A DNA stretch of 64,000 nt from Spinacia oleracea (GCF_020520425.1 NC_079488.1:87711285-87775284), one strand, 5' to 3'; numbered from the stretch's first letter, positions 46,638 through 59,107 are shown. The notes: generated by a model not told the origin, from the sequence alone. Translations and numbers: made by a program.

Positions 46638-47546
46638 GTAAATTGTTGGCTTATTGCTAATATTTTGAATGTCAGCACATATTTTGATGAAGACAATATT
46701 TTGTTAATTACTCCTGTTATTTTTATTTTTCTATAATCTGAATTTTGTTCGATCTAAGTTCTTATTTAGGAGTAATAATAATTTGGTTTGAGGATGACCA
46801 ACTTATTGAGTATTCAAGAAGTATTGATTACCTTACAGTTGCACTCGTATCGTTAAGGTAATACTGTGATATTGCGAAATTTAAAGTATACTTTAGCATT
46901 GAAAATGTAGAATGATTTGTCAGCTTAGAAGAACAACAGTTTCTAGAATGACACTTATTTAGAATAAGATGGAGCAGTATACTATGTATAAGTGTAAGAA
47001 TTTTAAGCGAATGAATCTATGCATGAGAACTTTTGAGAGTTAATAATTACCAAGGTATAAAAAACAATTGATTGTTAGCCTTTTGAAATTAATTGTTACA
47101 GTGTGTTGATTCTATTTTTGTATCTTTCATCTTGATACTCTGATGGAAAGAGTGGGTATTGATATATTTTCATTACCCTCCTGCATCCTTTTTTTATTTT
47201 TGCCTTTGTTTTTGGGAAGAACAAATAGTTCATGCTGATATCTCCCTTTTTCTCTTTTCTGTTATGGCAAGCCCTTGGTTTCCTAGATGAGCTTGTAATT
47301 GGATCTGAATTTCAGTGAATTAAGCTAGGGCCTTTGTATCAGTCACCCTCAAATCACCTCCTTCAACATTCATTTTCTGAATAAGAAATTCCTTTCTTTG
47401 CATCACACAATACATTTTTTATTTTTCACCCTGTTATATCGGTGTCCTTCACATTCTTCACCAAATCTTTAAATTTAGGAGATATACAAATTATACATGG
47501 CGGATTAAAAAATTTAGATGGTCTTTTATTGATGCTCGTAGGATAG

Positions 47547-47687
47547 ACTTTAATCATAACTGTGCGAGAGAGAGGTTTTGAGTACCTGCAAGCTATTGCT
47601 GAAACAAATCAGTTTTCTGTTGACTGTCTGAAACTGCTTGGTCGCTGGATAGACTGCATTTCAATAAATGACACAGGTGGGGAGAAG
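47547..47687 (+). pseudogene. Unrecognised exon-like fragment
   Basis: Open for 47 codons (TLIITVRERGFEYLQAIAET, then NQFSVDCLKLLGRWIDCISI) and ends GAGAAG before a GTACCC donor. Protein-like composition and exon-like borders suggest a host exon, but I cannot name the family. Same strand as its neighbours. Confidence 0.45.
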
Positions 47688-48145
47688 GTACCCGTGATTA
47701 GGTTTATTATCCTAAATTTATATTTTTAGCTGTACATGATTGGTTTTTCTCATTTTTATGCCATTTGTCAAGTCGTGAAATGTGATTTACACTTATCAGG
47801 CTTCTGTTCAATTATGCTTGCTTGTGTTGCTTCCTCTTTATCTTGGTTTGTTGTATGCTTGCTTCCTCTTGGTCTGAAGCTAAACATGTTGTTTCGCTTG
47901 TAATGATTGAATCTGCCATTTATCAGTGTTCCTTATCTCCCGTTTGCATATTGATTTATTGGTTAGAAAGCCATTCTACTACAGATTTGAAGCCATGGAA
48001 AATTTTGCTATTTTGGTGACTATTTGTCGGACAACATTTTCCGTTTTACCAAAGTATGAACTTCTCTACTCATTGGGAATCTTCCATGGAATGATCCTCT
48101 TAATTTATGCAAACTTTTTATTTTATTATTTATTTTTTATTCTAG

Positions 48146-48370
48146 GCTAACTCAGAGGTGTCTGCTGTACTTGGACATATTCCCTCGGCTGTCGGTTACC
48201 AACCTACCTTGGCTCCCGATCTTGGAGGTCTACAAGAGCATATTACAAAGACCAAGAAGGGATCTATTACGTCTGTCCAGGCTATCTATATGCGTGTTGA
48301 TTATTTGACAGATCCTGCTCCTGCTACAACTTCTGCTCACTTGGATGCCACTACTGTGTTATCCCGATAG
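48146..48370 (+). pseudogene. Mitochondrial ATP synthase beta subunit exon fragment
   Basis: Seventy-four codons ([53 protein letters not shown]) match the F1-ATPase beta subunit between the Walker B region and the adenine-binding loop. It is bordered by a TTCTAG acceptor and a GTAACT donor. The last codon before the donor is TAG where the family has glutamine. Changes at conserved sites (H for R, M-R-V for V-P-A, S for F) mark it as decaying. No other part of the gene is nearby. Confidence 0.93.
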
Positions 48371-48839
48371 GTAACTTGAGGAGCTTATTTGATATTTGTA
48401 AAAAAAACTTAGATAACAGGATTTGTCATACTAGGTTCTTGTTTGTGTGTCTTTTAAACAGTATGTACCTTGTGTGGAGGATCATTTTTTAATATAACTC
48501 AAATCTCTCGCTCTTTCTATGTCCTGAAATAACTCAAAACTCAAGTCACTATCACAATTCTCATTATTATTTGTCTTGCATGCACATCATACACAAGGGA
48601 AGTGTCCTAAGCATAGAGATTTCATGTTTTCAGGGCATTTCTAGCTGCTAAATTGGTATCTGCAGCACCTAAAAAGAAGTAAAGAGTTGGTTTGTTCTCT
48701 TCCCTATTCATGTCCTGAATTGTTTTCAAGCTTTTATATTCCTTGTATTTGTATTGAATTTGTATCAGTTGTGCATATGGAATTTGTATCAGTTGTGCAT
48801 ATGGAATTTGTCTCACTTGTTAGTTTTTACCTATGACAG

Positions 48840-48958
48840 GAAAAAGAGAAAAGCATTTGACACGTCATCAGTTTAAAAAATCTGACAGACGAGCTTTTGT
48901 TCCATGCATCAAGTGCAAAGAGAAACAGTACTATGTGCGCGCGATATATCAGACAATG
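48840..48958 (+). pseudogene. Unrecognised exon-like fragment (Lys/Cys-rich)
   Basis: Bounded by a TGACAG acceptor and a strong GTAAGA donor, and open for 39 codons reading KREKHLTRHQFKKSDRRAF then VPCIKCKEKQYYVRAIYQ. The CX2C pair could be part of a metal site. I cannot name the family. It may be an exon of a captured gene, or chance. Confidence 0.4.
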
Positions 48959-51900
48959 GTAAGAAGCTACTGCAATGCGTTGTGCGTTTTACTGTACTTA
49001 CGAACTTGATTATTGTACAACTGTTTCTTAAACTGAGGTGTTTTCTTCGACGAGTAGGTACCCTCAAGCTTCTGAACTGGAACTTGCACAAGCCTGTCTC
49101 TTTTGTCGAAAAAATTGTAATTGTAATTGTAATTGTAATGAATGTCTACTCTCAATGAATTCAATTGAGGTGAGTGTTTTGGCTATGTGAACTTTCCTTG
49201 GAATTTCGACATTTTAAGTGAAATTGCATATTGTCATTTATATTGATTTTCATCATATTTGTACGAACAAACATCAAATGGATAAAATCTTGACCAATAT
49301 CTGTTATTTTAAGCTCATGGATTCTTCATTAAAGTTAATTGTGTAGAAAGTGAACAATCCCTTGCCATATACATTGTATTTATAATAAGTTGCAAACTCC
49401 AATATTGACCTTTTCTCTCTTGGTTGAACAATTGCTAATCAATTAATCATACATGACTCCACCTGACGTAATCTTCTTGCTAACAACACAATCCTTACCT
49501 TTCATATAGTATGCGGTTACCAATTGCAATATGTTAAATTGTGAATATTACATCATGAGCGTGGACTTTCTTTCTACGAGAATTGTCACTGATCATGTTC
49601 ATTGCTTTAGCTATTTTTCCGCATGAAATTTTCAACATACAGAAGTGGTTTTCCATGAGCTGAGGTTTCTTCCATTTGGCCATTTGTTTGTCTACAACTC
49701 TTACTGATCGATTTCACTTGGAGTCTTTTATAGATCACATCTTTGCTTTTCTGGTCAATTGATGATTTACTAATTTGTACTTTGATCCTAACATATATGC
49801 GTATATTTTTGTAATCTTAAACTTGTTTGGTCCAAATGTCCAATCAATTGTTACATAGTTGAATACACATAATGATGCTTTAGAATGGCTTACAATGATC
49901 GAGAAGCTAAATCGGAAAGAACGGCCAACCATAGAACTGCGAGGTTTTTTTTGCAAATAGATACATCAGATATACATTGTGGGTTTTTGTTCCAAACCTT
50001 CAACCTTGGCTACTTGATGATTGGAAGTATCTAGGAAACTTGGGTGCTTGATCATGTTATCTTGTCTCTCGTCATAGAGTAACTGGTACAGTACTTGAGA
50101 AGCCAAGTTGGGGCGAGTAATAGAGTGAGGAGAAGAGTAATAAACTATTAGTTAATTAGTACTATGTATTTTATTTTATTATAGTATAAGGTTAAGATAA
50201 TATATGATTATTGTCAATTTTAGGTATGTGAAGGACCACCACATTGTCTTTTATTTTTCTTGTACCTTGTTAAAAATAGTGATATTGGCTAGTTATTTTT
50301 GGAGTGAGGTAGGGACTGTATACGACTGCTGGATACAAGTGAGGTCTTTTATTTCACTCTGCACCCTTCTTTTGTGTCGTTGGTCGATTCCCATCACGTT
50401 ATGTGTGATCAATTTGCACGTATTTTTCTTTGGTCTTGTCAAATTTGTTGTTTTCAGGTCTAATTCCCTTTAATACTTGGTTCTTTTTTCTCGTTCAAGA
50501 TCAAGGTCTTAATGTTTTGTGCCTTGAGGAAATGGAATGGCCTTTTATTTTTAGTATTTCCATCCCATGATTGCTTTGGCTTAGAAATTTGTATTGGCTA
50601 CCCGTGCATGAAAATGTTGTGGCTTGTCTTGGCCATCAACAATCTCGTTGGCATATAAGCCATCATTTATATTGAAGAAATGATTTTCGGTATTACTTTG
50701 GAGGTTGGGAGAGTGAACGTGTGGCATTATATTTTGTTTTGGTCTTTCCTTTACATGTCTTTCCTTTCTATATTTTCTTTTTCATTTTCATGAGTATTGA
50801 TTTAAGAAAATGGCATCTCTTGCTCGGAGATCAAGTAGAAAACCTTGAAAGAAAGTATAATATATATGGAAAAGGTCACCTCTCTCAAACCATTGGAACC
50901 AGTAAAAGTTGTCTTTTTCATTATGCTCAAATTACAGGGATTAAATATTACAGGGGAGTACTTGATCAATAATGCAAAGAACAAATGAGCAATAAGTGAA
51001 GAGATGTTATAATCGGTACATATACTGGAAAATAATGGAAATGCTTATTTCTGCTTAAAGAATGTCCCTCTGTTTCCCTTGCTAACCACTTAAAAATCAG
51101 AATACTCCCTATGGGCATAGTTACTAATTGTCGTATAAGCTTTAATTTAGGCATGGGAAATGCCTATTCTTAAGATTACGAAAAATATTGGATTTTCTCT
51201 TTGTATAAGCACGAGTTCTGTGCTTAGTTGAGTAGAGTGTGTGTGTGGGGGGGGGACCCTCAATTATCACAACTACTCCCTCCGTTTCTTTTTATTTGTT
51301 ACGTATTCCTTTTATGGTGTTTCACAATGTTTGTTACATGGGGGAATCTTTCCTTTTATAAACTTATTATACCATCATTTTTTGTGCCACCTTTTAATTT
51401 TAATTGGTCTAATTTTTTCAACTCATTAAATTTCTTTACAATTTCCCAAATATGTTAAGTTAACATCTTTGTGCTTTTCCATTATTGGTTCATTTTAATA
51501 GTAAAACAATCCTATTGGTTGTTACAATGATTAGTGGATTGATGTATTATTTGAGTTTATTTTTTTAATAAAAAATAAAAAGAATCTTTATTATATGTTA
51601 AAAAACGTGCAAAAGTCCAAACGTAACAAACAAAATGGAACAGAGGGAGTATCAGATTTACGGGTCATGATGGTGATATTATAGCCTTTGTTAAGAGTTA
51701 TCATATTAAGAAGTTCATGAGATTATGATCTTTGTTGTAGAAAAATTCACATTATGAGTTCATTTCGATGTTGTTGTAGTATAAGTAGCCCTTTCTTTTT
51801 CATGTTGGATATTTGATTTAATATGAGTTGTTCTTCATTATTTTAGGAACTTTATCGCCTGCATTTACATCAGGAGATGGGTTCGTTTTCTATCAAATTG

Positions 51901-52861
51901 ATGCTGCAATCATTACTACAATAATATTTGATGTTCAATGGAGCAGCTCATCAAAAAACTAATATCCAACTGTTTACATGGATCCCTGGTTGTGCTAATA
52001 TTGCTAAAGAATGAGCCTTTTAGTCTTTATTTCCATAATTTCTTGAAAATCTAGAAAAAAAACTTACATTTGTTCGCTACACTTGAAATCAAACTGTTGT
52101 ACCATGTTTTATAGTGACACTGCCATATGATTTACCTAAGTTCCACACTGTTCTACGTGTCATAAGTACTGTCTGGTTGTAGACTGAGTCATGGTAGTTG
52201 TATCTTGATATCTGACAAAACATGAACATGCCTCACTGTGATATATGATCTATTTCCCCCTACCCCCTACCCCCTTGCTTTTTCTGTATGCTTATAAAGG
52301 TTGTTATATGGCTAGAAATTCCCTCTCATTTGAAAGGGAAGTTGTCTTTGTAGAAAATGAAACCCAAAACATGTTCGGTGTATCTGTTCATTGCTGATAT
52401 GATTTTATGCAGTGTTAATGCAGTGTCTAACATTCAAGAAGATTAATGTTTCCATTTTTGCTCTGGCTTGACAAAAACCATTTTTTTTTTGTAAAACCTA
52501 GGAAGGATTTTCAGGTTGTAGCTAAAAAAAAGTATATACTGAAACGATATAAACTTCAGTAATTTACTTTGAATTGGATATTTTATGAGCTTCCAAGCAA
52601 CTATGATACAGTTATAACTTTCTCATTTAGGATTATGACAAAAATGATTGGTGGACTCTTATATTCAGTATTATGTGTACTTTTTAGGGTATAATGTCGG
52701 TTTAATGTTTGATTACATCAATTATTGAGGAGTTTATGCATTTTTGTCAAATTTATGCTTATAATTGTAATATTTGATGTTTAAATGTGATTTTTGGGTA
52801 ATATTTGAAAGATTTATCATTTGGGTAAAACTAATCAGCAATGGTTGTTGGGCTTATGCAG
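48959..52861. other. Intron-like spacer, no gene seen apart from a MITE
   Basis: T-rich, intron-like sequence with an ATTGTA microsatellite near 49116-49140. A short ATGGCATCTCTTGCTCGG start near 50810 runs into a stop after 12 codons. An exon-like GAACTTTATCGCCTGCATTT follows TTTTAG near 51845. Neither is identifiable. The Stowaway at 51276-51649 lies inside. Confidence 0.45.
51276..51649. mobile_element. Stowaway-type MITE (374 bp), TSD TA
   Basis: Ends CTCCCTCCGTTTC and its inverse ACAGAGGGAG with TA on both sides (51274-51275, 51650-51651); subterminal GTTACG and CGTAAC also pair. Typical plant Tc1/mariner MITE, non-coding. Confidence 0.9.
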
Positions 52862-52959
52862 GTTATATATGATAAATTGACTGGAAGGAGCATAGAGTTT
52901 GGATTTTTGACCATGTCTTCAGTTGAAGAAGTAGAAGCAGCTGCTCAGCAAGTGGATAT
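52862..52959 (+). pseudogene. Chloroplast RNA-binding (RRM) protein exon fragment
   Basis: After TTATGCAG it reads VIYDKLTGRSIEFGFLTMSS then VEEVEAAAQQ, the RNP-1 region of an RRM as in the cp29/cp31 family (family form RSRGFGFVTMSS). The exon ends before GTAAAT. The last codons appear to have lost bases compared with the family's FNGY ending, and the RNP-1 core has E-F in place of G-F. Only 32 codons are present and no second RRM part is nearby. A non-functional captured piece. Confidence 0.85.
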
Positions 52960-54970
52960 GTAAATTCTTTAACTATTTAAACTCCAGTTTTCTGATTGTT
53001 TGTTCCAGTTAATTCATGTTATAACTAATATGCATATTGGTTTGAAATTAATTGTTTGGACACGGTGGAGTTTCATAGCTGAAATGAGGTAGTTATGTAT
53101 TCCCGTTGATAGTGTATTTTGAACTAATGATGTGATAACCAAGTATGTGAGGAGGAAATATATCATTTTATTTGAAATATGAGATAATTACTTTCCCTCA
53201 TGTGAACAATTTATGATAGTATTCTTTGTTTTATGGAACCATGTATAATTGGAATTGGTGGTTTTTATTAGAACTTGAAGAAAGTAAGTTTAAGGCTTAA
53301 CAGTTTCAGATAGGGTCTTAAAGATACGATGAGTTCATATAAGGTTTGATTAGGGTTGGTCTTTTCACTTGGATCCCCCCTTGTGTGAACTTCTTTGTTC
53401 CTATTTTATACTTAAGTAATTTCAACTTTTTTATTTTTATTCCAAACTAATTCAAGCATGTTTGCTGTGGGTTGAATTTCTTTTAGTTTTGAGCTCAATT
53501 TGAGTACAAATCTTATATAACATACTGCTTTTGATGTGGCAGTGTGGAATGTAGGTATTATAGGTTTTGCTATCGTCTCTTTGTTTATGTTTACGTGGGA
53601 TTTCTATTTTTTTTATTGAATTGCCGGATTAGCCAGAAAATATGATTTCTACTTGATGGTTTGGTTTTATTGTTACATTTGTGTGGGAGGGGTGTACTTT
53701 TAATACTCCCTCTACTTTTTATTTTTAGGCAATGGTGGGGTGTTGTTGGTATCATTTTCTTGATTTGGTATGTACAATTTCTGAATCAATGATCATTTTT
53801 TTTTCTCCTGGTCGAGGAAATAAATTTTGCTGTAGTGCTCATTGTATTTTATCATTATTTGAGTTTTATGCCTTTGCCTAACTCTTTACTTATTTATCGA
53901 ACTTGTAAGTTCCAGATAGCTTTTTCTAGCCCTATATTTAATAACGGTGTTGTGGCTTGCTTAGCATCTGAAAAAATTACTGAAGGATGAAGTTATTGGC
54001 TAGGCTAGGATTTCTGCGGAGGTTTGAAAATCGGTGGTGGTTTTGTTGCTATTTAGAGATAGGGTGACCACACCGGTTTGGCTCATTGTTTCCCTTGGCT
54101 ACTAATCTACTAAATGTTTATGTTTGAGTTCCAGAAAGTGCATTGGGTAGTTTATGAAATCTACTTTTCGTGTTCTAAAACATGCAAGTTTAGTGACTCT
54201 ACTAAAGGCTTTAATAAGTCGTTAGGTACGTCACACTTTATTTTGTTATGAAGATACCATCTACTGAACTAGGAGAGTAGAAGTGGTCGAACAAATTTTC
54301 TTGGATATAAGAAAGATCTGCAATTACATAGTATCACTCAGATGGACAGTAATTAGTGCCATCACAGTAGTGTTCACTTAGATATATGGATATTGAGAAG
54401 AATTTCAGGAGCAACCTAGTTTGCGTTCAGCCATCACGCTGTAAAATGTTCTTCAGCTAAATGTTAAGATGAAAAGGCAGACATCTGTAGGTGGTCTGAG
54501 AACCTGAACCATGAGTGTATTAGGGCCAGCTAGAGAAATAAATCACTGCAAGGCCGGCTTTGACGTACTACAGTTTATGACTATAAATTGAACAAGCATA
54601 ATCAAGAGGAAACGTTCAATAATAGCACTTTTTTGATATTAAACTGCTAGCTGAACTCTGGACTTAACATCCCTAAATGCAGTTATCAATGTTTAATACT
54701 TCGTATCAGATAAGGCTTGGGACTCAGGAGTCAGGTTTCATGAGACTATCATTAAGGAGTTTAGTTTCCGTCTTGGGGTTATTTTATTTTTTCATTATCA
54801 TGACTTACATTATTTGAGATGGTGACCTGTCCTTGAATTCCCTGACTGCTCAATTATAAGTACTATGTACTGGCCATACCATGTGAAAATGACATTTTAT
54901 ATTTGTAGTTTTATCTCATAATTTTGATTTCTGACTTGCAGGAGCGCACGAGTTTGCAAGAGTAATATAT

Positions 54971-55526
54971 ATGGCAAGGTGGATTGGCAGACATCGTAGT
55001 CCGATTGGGTATATTTTCGACAATGAGAAATATGTCTATATTTCTACCCTTCTTAGGGGAGGGGGCTTTGCTAAATTTCATATTATTCAGGTACAAGTTT
55101 TTTCAGTTCACGTCTCAGGTTTTAGTTTGACTTGTGAGATTTATTCCCTGATGGTTCTTTTGTAATAGGTATCTGGGTTGTCCTACCAAAATGCAATGAA
55201 ATACTCAACTACTCCCTCCAACGATCCTGACACACATGAGTATTTCAGGTCAACCAGTAAGGCTAAGAGTGATCTTTCTGTCAAAGATATTGTTGAGCAG
55301 GTGATGTTTTTTCTTTATCCATGGTTCTTTATATACTGACTTTGGCGCATATGCCCTTCTCTTTAGCTCGAGATTGTATCTTTTTGCTTATGAATCTTAT
55401 GGTGAATTCAATCTTGGTATCTTCAGGACGTGAAGAACAATCCGGTTATGATGTATATAAAGTGGATTCCCGAAATGCATATATGCGGTTTCAGTGCTCT
55501 TGCAGTGAGGGTACTGAAGGAGTATC
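54971..55526 (+). pseudogene. GRXS15: Partial glutaredoxin S15 copy, three exons, 3' end missing
   Basis: Exons 54971-55090, 55169-55300 and 55427-55526 have GT-AG borders, compatible phases and no stop, giving 117 residues. Exons 2-3 read [39 protein letters not shown] and then the active-site CGFS followed by [10 protein letters not shown]. These match the mitochondrial monothiol glutaredoxin that handles iron-sulfur clusters. The loop before CGFS differs from the family (WIPEMHI where I expect GVPESPQ). The C-terminal half of the glutaredoxin fold, including the glutathione-binding TVP and GG regions, is absent downstream, so it cannot be a working glutaredoxin. The first exon (MARWIGRHRS...) is not clearly a targeting peptide. 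A Copia-like or TE carrier was not found. Confidence 0.85.
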
Positions 55527-56497
55527 GTAAGTTTTTTCAGTTTTAGTTGATTATTTGACTTTATCTGTTAGCAATTTGAGGCTCTTTCAAATGTTGGTAG
55601 AAACTTTTATAAGGTTAAGTTATCAACACAGCTGAGAACTATTTATACGTGTGGGATAGACATTGAGTAAAATACCCCCTTCCTCATATATGGATTAGAG
55701 ATGATGGATTGGTGATGAAGCTACCCTGACCAAGCTAAGTATTGACTGAGTTTTGGATATTCTCTAAAAATTCTTGGCTTGAATTGTCCCATGTCATCAG
55801 GTATAAGCTGAGATTTCGATTGTTCTGCCAAAATTTATGTGGGATCCTGTCGTGGTGTGATGTATTTGTAAATTTCTATTATTACATCTCTTTATGATTC
55901 TTAATTTCTCAGTCTTTTCTCACATGTATGGTCATTATATAGCTTTTTATGTTGGCCTCTTCATGTGTCAGTAGTAACATTTGAGAGATTGAAGAAACAT
56001 CAAAAAGGGAGATTAGTGCACGGGTATGCATAATCATATTTTTTTGCCTAGATTTTTCTCAAGTAGTCAAAAGTTTGTGCTAATTCCATGTCTTTCTGAT
56101 ACAGGCATCGACAGTGAAATTTCCTTGATATCTTAATCTTGTTGCATCCTCCATATCAAGCAGAATCATGGTGGAAGTTAAAAGTTGAATGTTATTTTGT
56201 TGTTAAAATCTCTCCTCTCTGTAATGCTTCGATTGGTTTAGGTTGAAATGAGTTTGTCTAAATAAATTAAGATTGATGTTTATCAAGTAGTAAAATAAAA
56301 TTATATATCCTACCTTTTATCGGATATAATATAAGTAATATATTTTTCAAATGGCAAAAATTAAAGATTGACAAAGTGTATTTATTTTATTATTTAATAG
56401 GTATTAATTTTTGAGGTTGTAATTGTTATGTGGCCATTACTATTTTGTGGGAGGTGGATGAATTTTATGTTTATTCTAGTTTTTATAATACTTTGTA
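55527..56497. other. Sequence after the GRXS15 fragment; no gene seen
   Basis: Starts with the unused GTAAGT donor of the glutaredoxin fragment. I searched by eye for the missing glutaredoxin exons and found none. AT-rich to the next MITE. Confidence 0.5.
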
Positions 56498-56800
56498 CTA
56501 CCTCCGTTGCATAAAGATCTTTACGGTTAATATTTGCACAAATATTAAGGAAAAAGTAGCAAAGTTGGTTGAATATAATAAATATAGATAAAGTAAGAGA
56601 AATGTGTAAAAAGGTGGGTGGGTGTAAGAAAAAAAAATGAATAAAGTAAGAGAAAGTGAGTGAAAAATTGTAAATATTGTGGGGTAAGAAGGGTAAGGTT
56701 GTAAATTTTTATGTCCAAAAATATAATAAAACAAAGTGTAAAGAACATTGTGAAACGGACTAAAATGGAAAGCGTAAAGAACATTTTGAAACGGAGGTAG
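56498..56800. mobile_element. Stowaway-type MITE (303 bp), TSD TA
   Basis: Ends CTACCTCCGTTGC and inverse ACGGAGGTAG with TA on both sides (56496-56497, 56801-56802). Non-coding; the ORF calls across it are artefacts. Confidence 0.88.
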
Positions 56801-57246
56801 TATGAGTTATAAATTGTATGGTTTAATTTTTTTGTCAGAAATTTCTTGTTATAAATATAAATACACTCTAATACAATATACATTTTTTTGGTGTAAAACA
56901 CTCTAATATAAGTTAATTGTATACTAATAATATTTTTTCCTGTTTTCTAAATATTTTCGCCTAACTTTGAACAATAGTTTGGAAATAGTCAATCATTATA
57001 TTTTTGTCATTTAAGTTTTCTTTTTAAAGTATTTAATTTTTTATTTATTCATATTGACTTAAATAGTCCTCATATTAATTGTAGAGTACATTAGTGTCGA
57101 GATTATTTTTTCCAATTCAATTAATTTTATTGATTTTCAATATGCTAACTTTCCTAAAATAATCGGTGAATGAGAGGTGGGGATTGGGGTTTTAATGCTC
57201 TCATGTTTACCATCTATCTGCTTTAATAATTAGTAATTAATAATTA

Positions 57247-57504
57247 CTACCTCCGTTTCTGAAAGTTCTTTACACTTTGGAAAATGTGCCCAAAGTATAA
57301 AAACTTTGACCGTAAATTCTCACTATTATATACATCAAAATATTACATGTAAGATCTTGTCAGATTGGTCTTGGTATGTATTTTCACAATATCAAATTTT
57401 TATAATTTTTTCACATACGAAATTGGATATATTAGTAGTTAAATATTGCATTGGAGTTTGTGCAAATAGTAACTGTAAAGATCTTTTTGAAACGGAGGAA
57501 GTAG
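57247..57504. mobile_element. Stowaway-type MITE (258 bp), TSD TA
   Basis: Ends CTACCTCCGTTTC and inverse GAAACGGAGGAAGTAG with TA on both sides (57245-57246, 57505-57506). The subterminal TCTTTACA and TGTAAAGATC also pair. It lies 10 bp from the next element. Confidence 0.85.
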
Positions 57505-57514
57505 TAATTACTAA

Positions 57515-57950
57515 GGCTGCGTTCTATTCACCTGATTTCCACTTATTTTTCCTGAACTTATCTTATCTGAACTTAACTGAACTTATCTTATCTGAACTTA
57601 TCTGAACTTATTAAAACTTATCAAAACTTATTTTAGTTATAAATTGTACTTGGTCAACCCTTGTTTTTTCTGAACTTATCTTATCTGAACTTATCTGAAC
57701 TTAACTGAACTTATCTTAACTTATCTGAACTTATTTTTCCTGAAATAAGTGGAAATAAAGTGAACAGAACCTTATTTCCACTTATTTCAGGAAAAATAAG
57801 TTCAATTAAGTTCAGATAAGATAAGTTCAGGAAAAACAAGGGTTGACCAAGTACAACTTATAACTAAAATAAGTTTTGATAAGTTTTAATAAGTTCAGAT
57901 AAGTTCAGTTAAGTTCAGATAAGTAAAAATCAGGTGAATAGAACGCACCC
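57515..57950. mobile_element. Tourist-like foldback MITE (436 bp), TSD TAA
   Basis: Ends GGCTGCGTTCTATTCACCTG and inverse CAGGTGAATAGAACGCACCC (one mismatch), flanked by TAA at 57512-57514 and 57951-57953. The two halves are inverted repeats of each other over almost the whole length, with a short centre near 57735-57770. Built from TGAACTTATC-type repeats. No coding capacity. Confidence 0.93.
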
Positions 57951-57953
57951 TAA

Positions 57954-59107
57954 GTCATATCAACCTGGTAAAGGTCCGCGACTGGTCACCCTATTCTTTA
58001 TAACAATCTGGTCCATTTTTCAACTGAAGTCTACAAACCCTGTCCCAGTGAAAGTTTGGGACCGGCCTCCACATTCTTTGTAGCGACCCATAATACCTAG
58101 GTCTATTTAATAATTTTCAACCTATACTCCGATCTTGAATCGACAAGAGTCTATAAAACCCGACCCACCGTGAGTTCATATACATATCCGGCCTGCATCC
58201 TTCCAATCATCACCTAAACCACGTAGTTCGAAGCTGTTAGAATAACTACCCTGTTCATGTTCATGTTCATATTCATTTAACTTATACGAGCTCGAGCCCG
58301 AGTCCGAGCTTTCAACCGAGCTCAAAAATCTGTTCAAGCTCCGTTAGTTTAAAAGATTTTGTTTTCGCGAACGACTAATTTAGCTTTTTTTCATGAACGA
58401 GCTTTCATAAAAGAGCTTTAGAGTTTAACCACTTGAAATCTAACAAATTATAATCACATCTAATAATAAAGATTTAATTACATTACTTATTTGATAAACA
58501 AACTATAATTTAAATTAACAATCCCGAATGATATTATAAAAACTTAAATTATGTCTTACAAAATACTCAACTCTTCAAGTGACATCATAGTTCCTGAATA
58601 ACTTTATAGCTATGTCCCTGACGTCTTATAATCTGGAGAGTAATTAAAAGGACGTTTTGAATGTCTGTGAACTTTTTGAAGAAAATAAGAGTATAAGATA
58701 CGAACAATATAACTATATATACTTCGTATAAGATTTGATTCCCTCCAGTTTTCAAACATGATTTAGAAAGAGTCAAAGAGCACTAATTTAGCAAATATAT
58801 TTTATTTAAAAACATTTTTATTCTATTATAGATGTCAAAAATAAAAAAACATGATTTTTATCTATATTTTAAAAACGTATATATGGTAACATATGATCTA
58901 CATAACATAACTAGACGAGCTGAGTTGTTCATGAACTTAAATGAACGAGCTTACCTATGTTCATGTTCAAGCTCGTTTATTAAGCGAGCTTCAAAAGTTG
59001 TTCAAGCTCAGCTAGATCGTTTAATAAATGAACAAACATGAACGAGCTTTAAACGAGCCCGAACCCGAGTAGTTTATTGACCGGCTCGGCTCATTTACAC
59101 CCCTAAT
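57954..59107. repeat. Intergenic DNA with a GAGCTCG/CGAGCCCGA-rich foldback repeat (about 58250-59107)
   Basis: Left flank motif CGAGCTCGAGCCCGAGT near 58288 and right flank motif AACGAGCCCGAACCCGAGT near 59053, plus multiple GAACGAGC and GCTCGTT copies in both orientations. The right edge TCATTTACACCCCT looks like the end of a common plant hAT-like repeat. The left edge is not defined and no transposase is seen. Confidence 0.5.

Noticed and set aside
53704..53740. ACTCCCTCTAC motif as a Stowaway end (also TACTCCGTCTC near 46153)
   Set aside because: No matching inverted end or TA duplication could be found nearby; at most old fragments.
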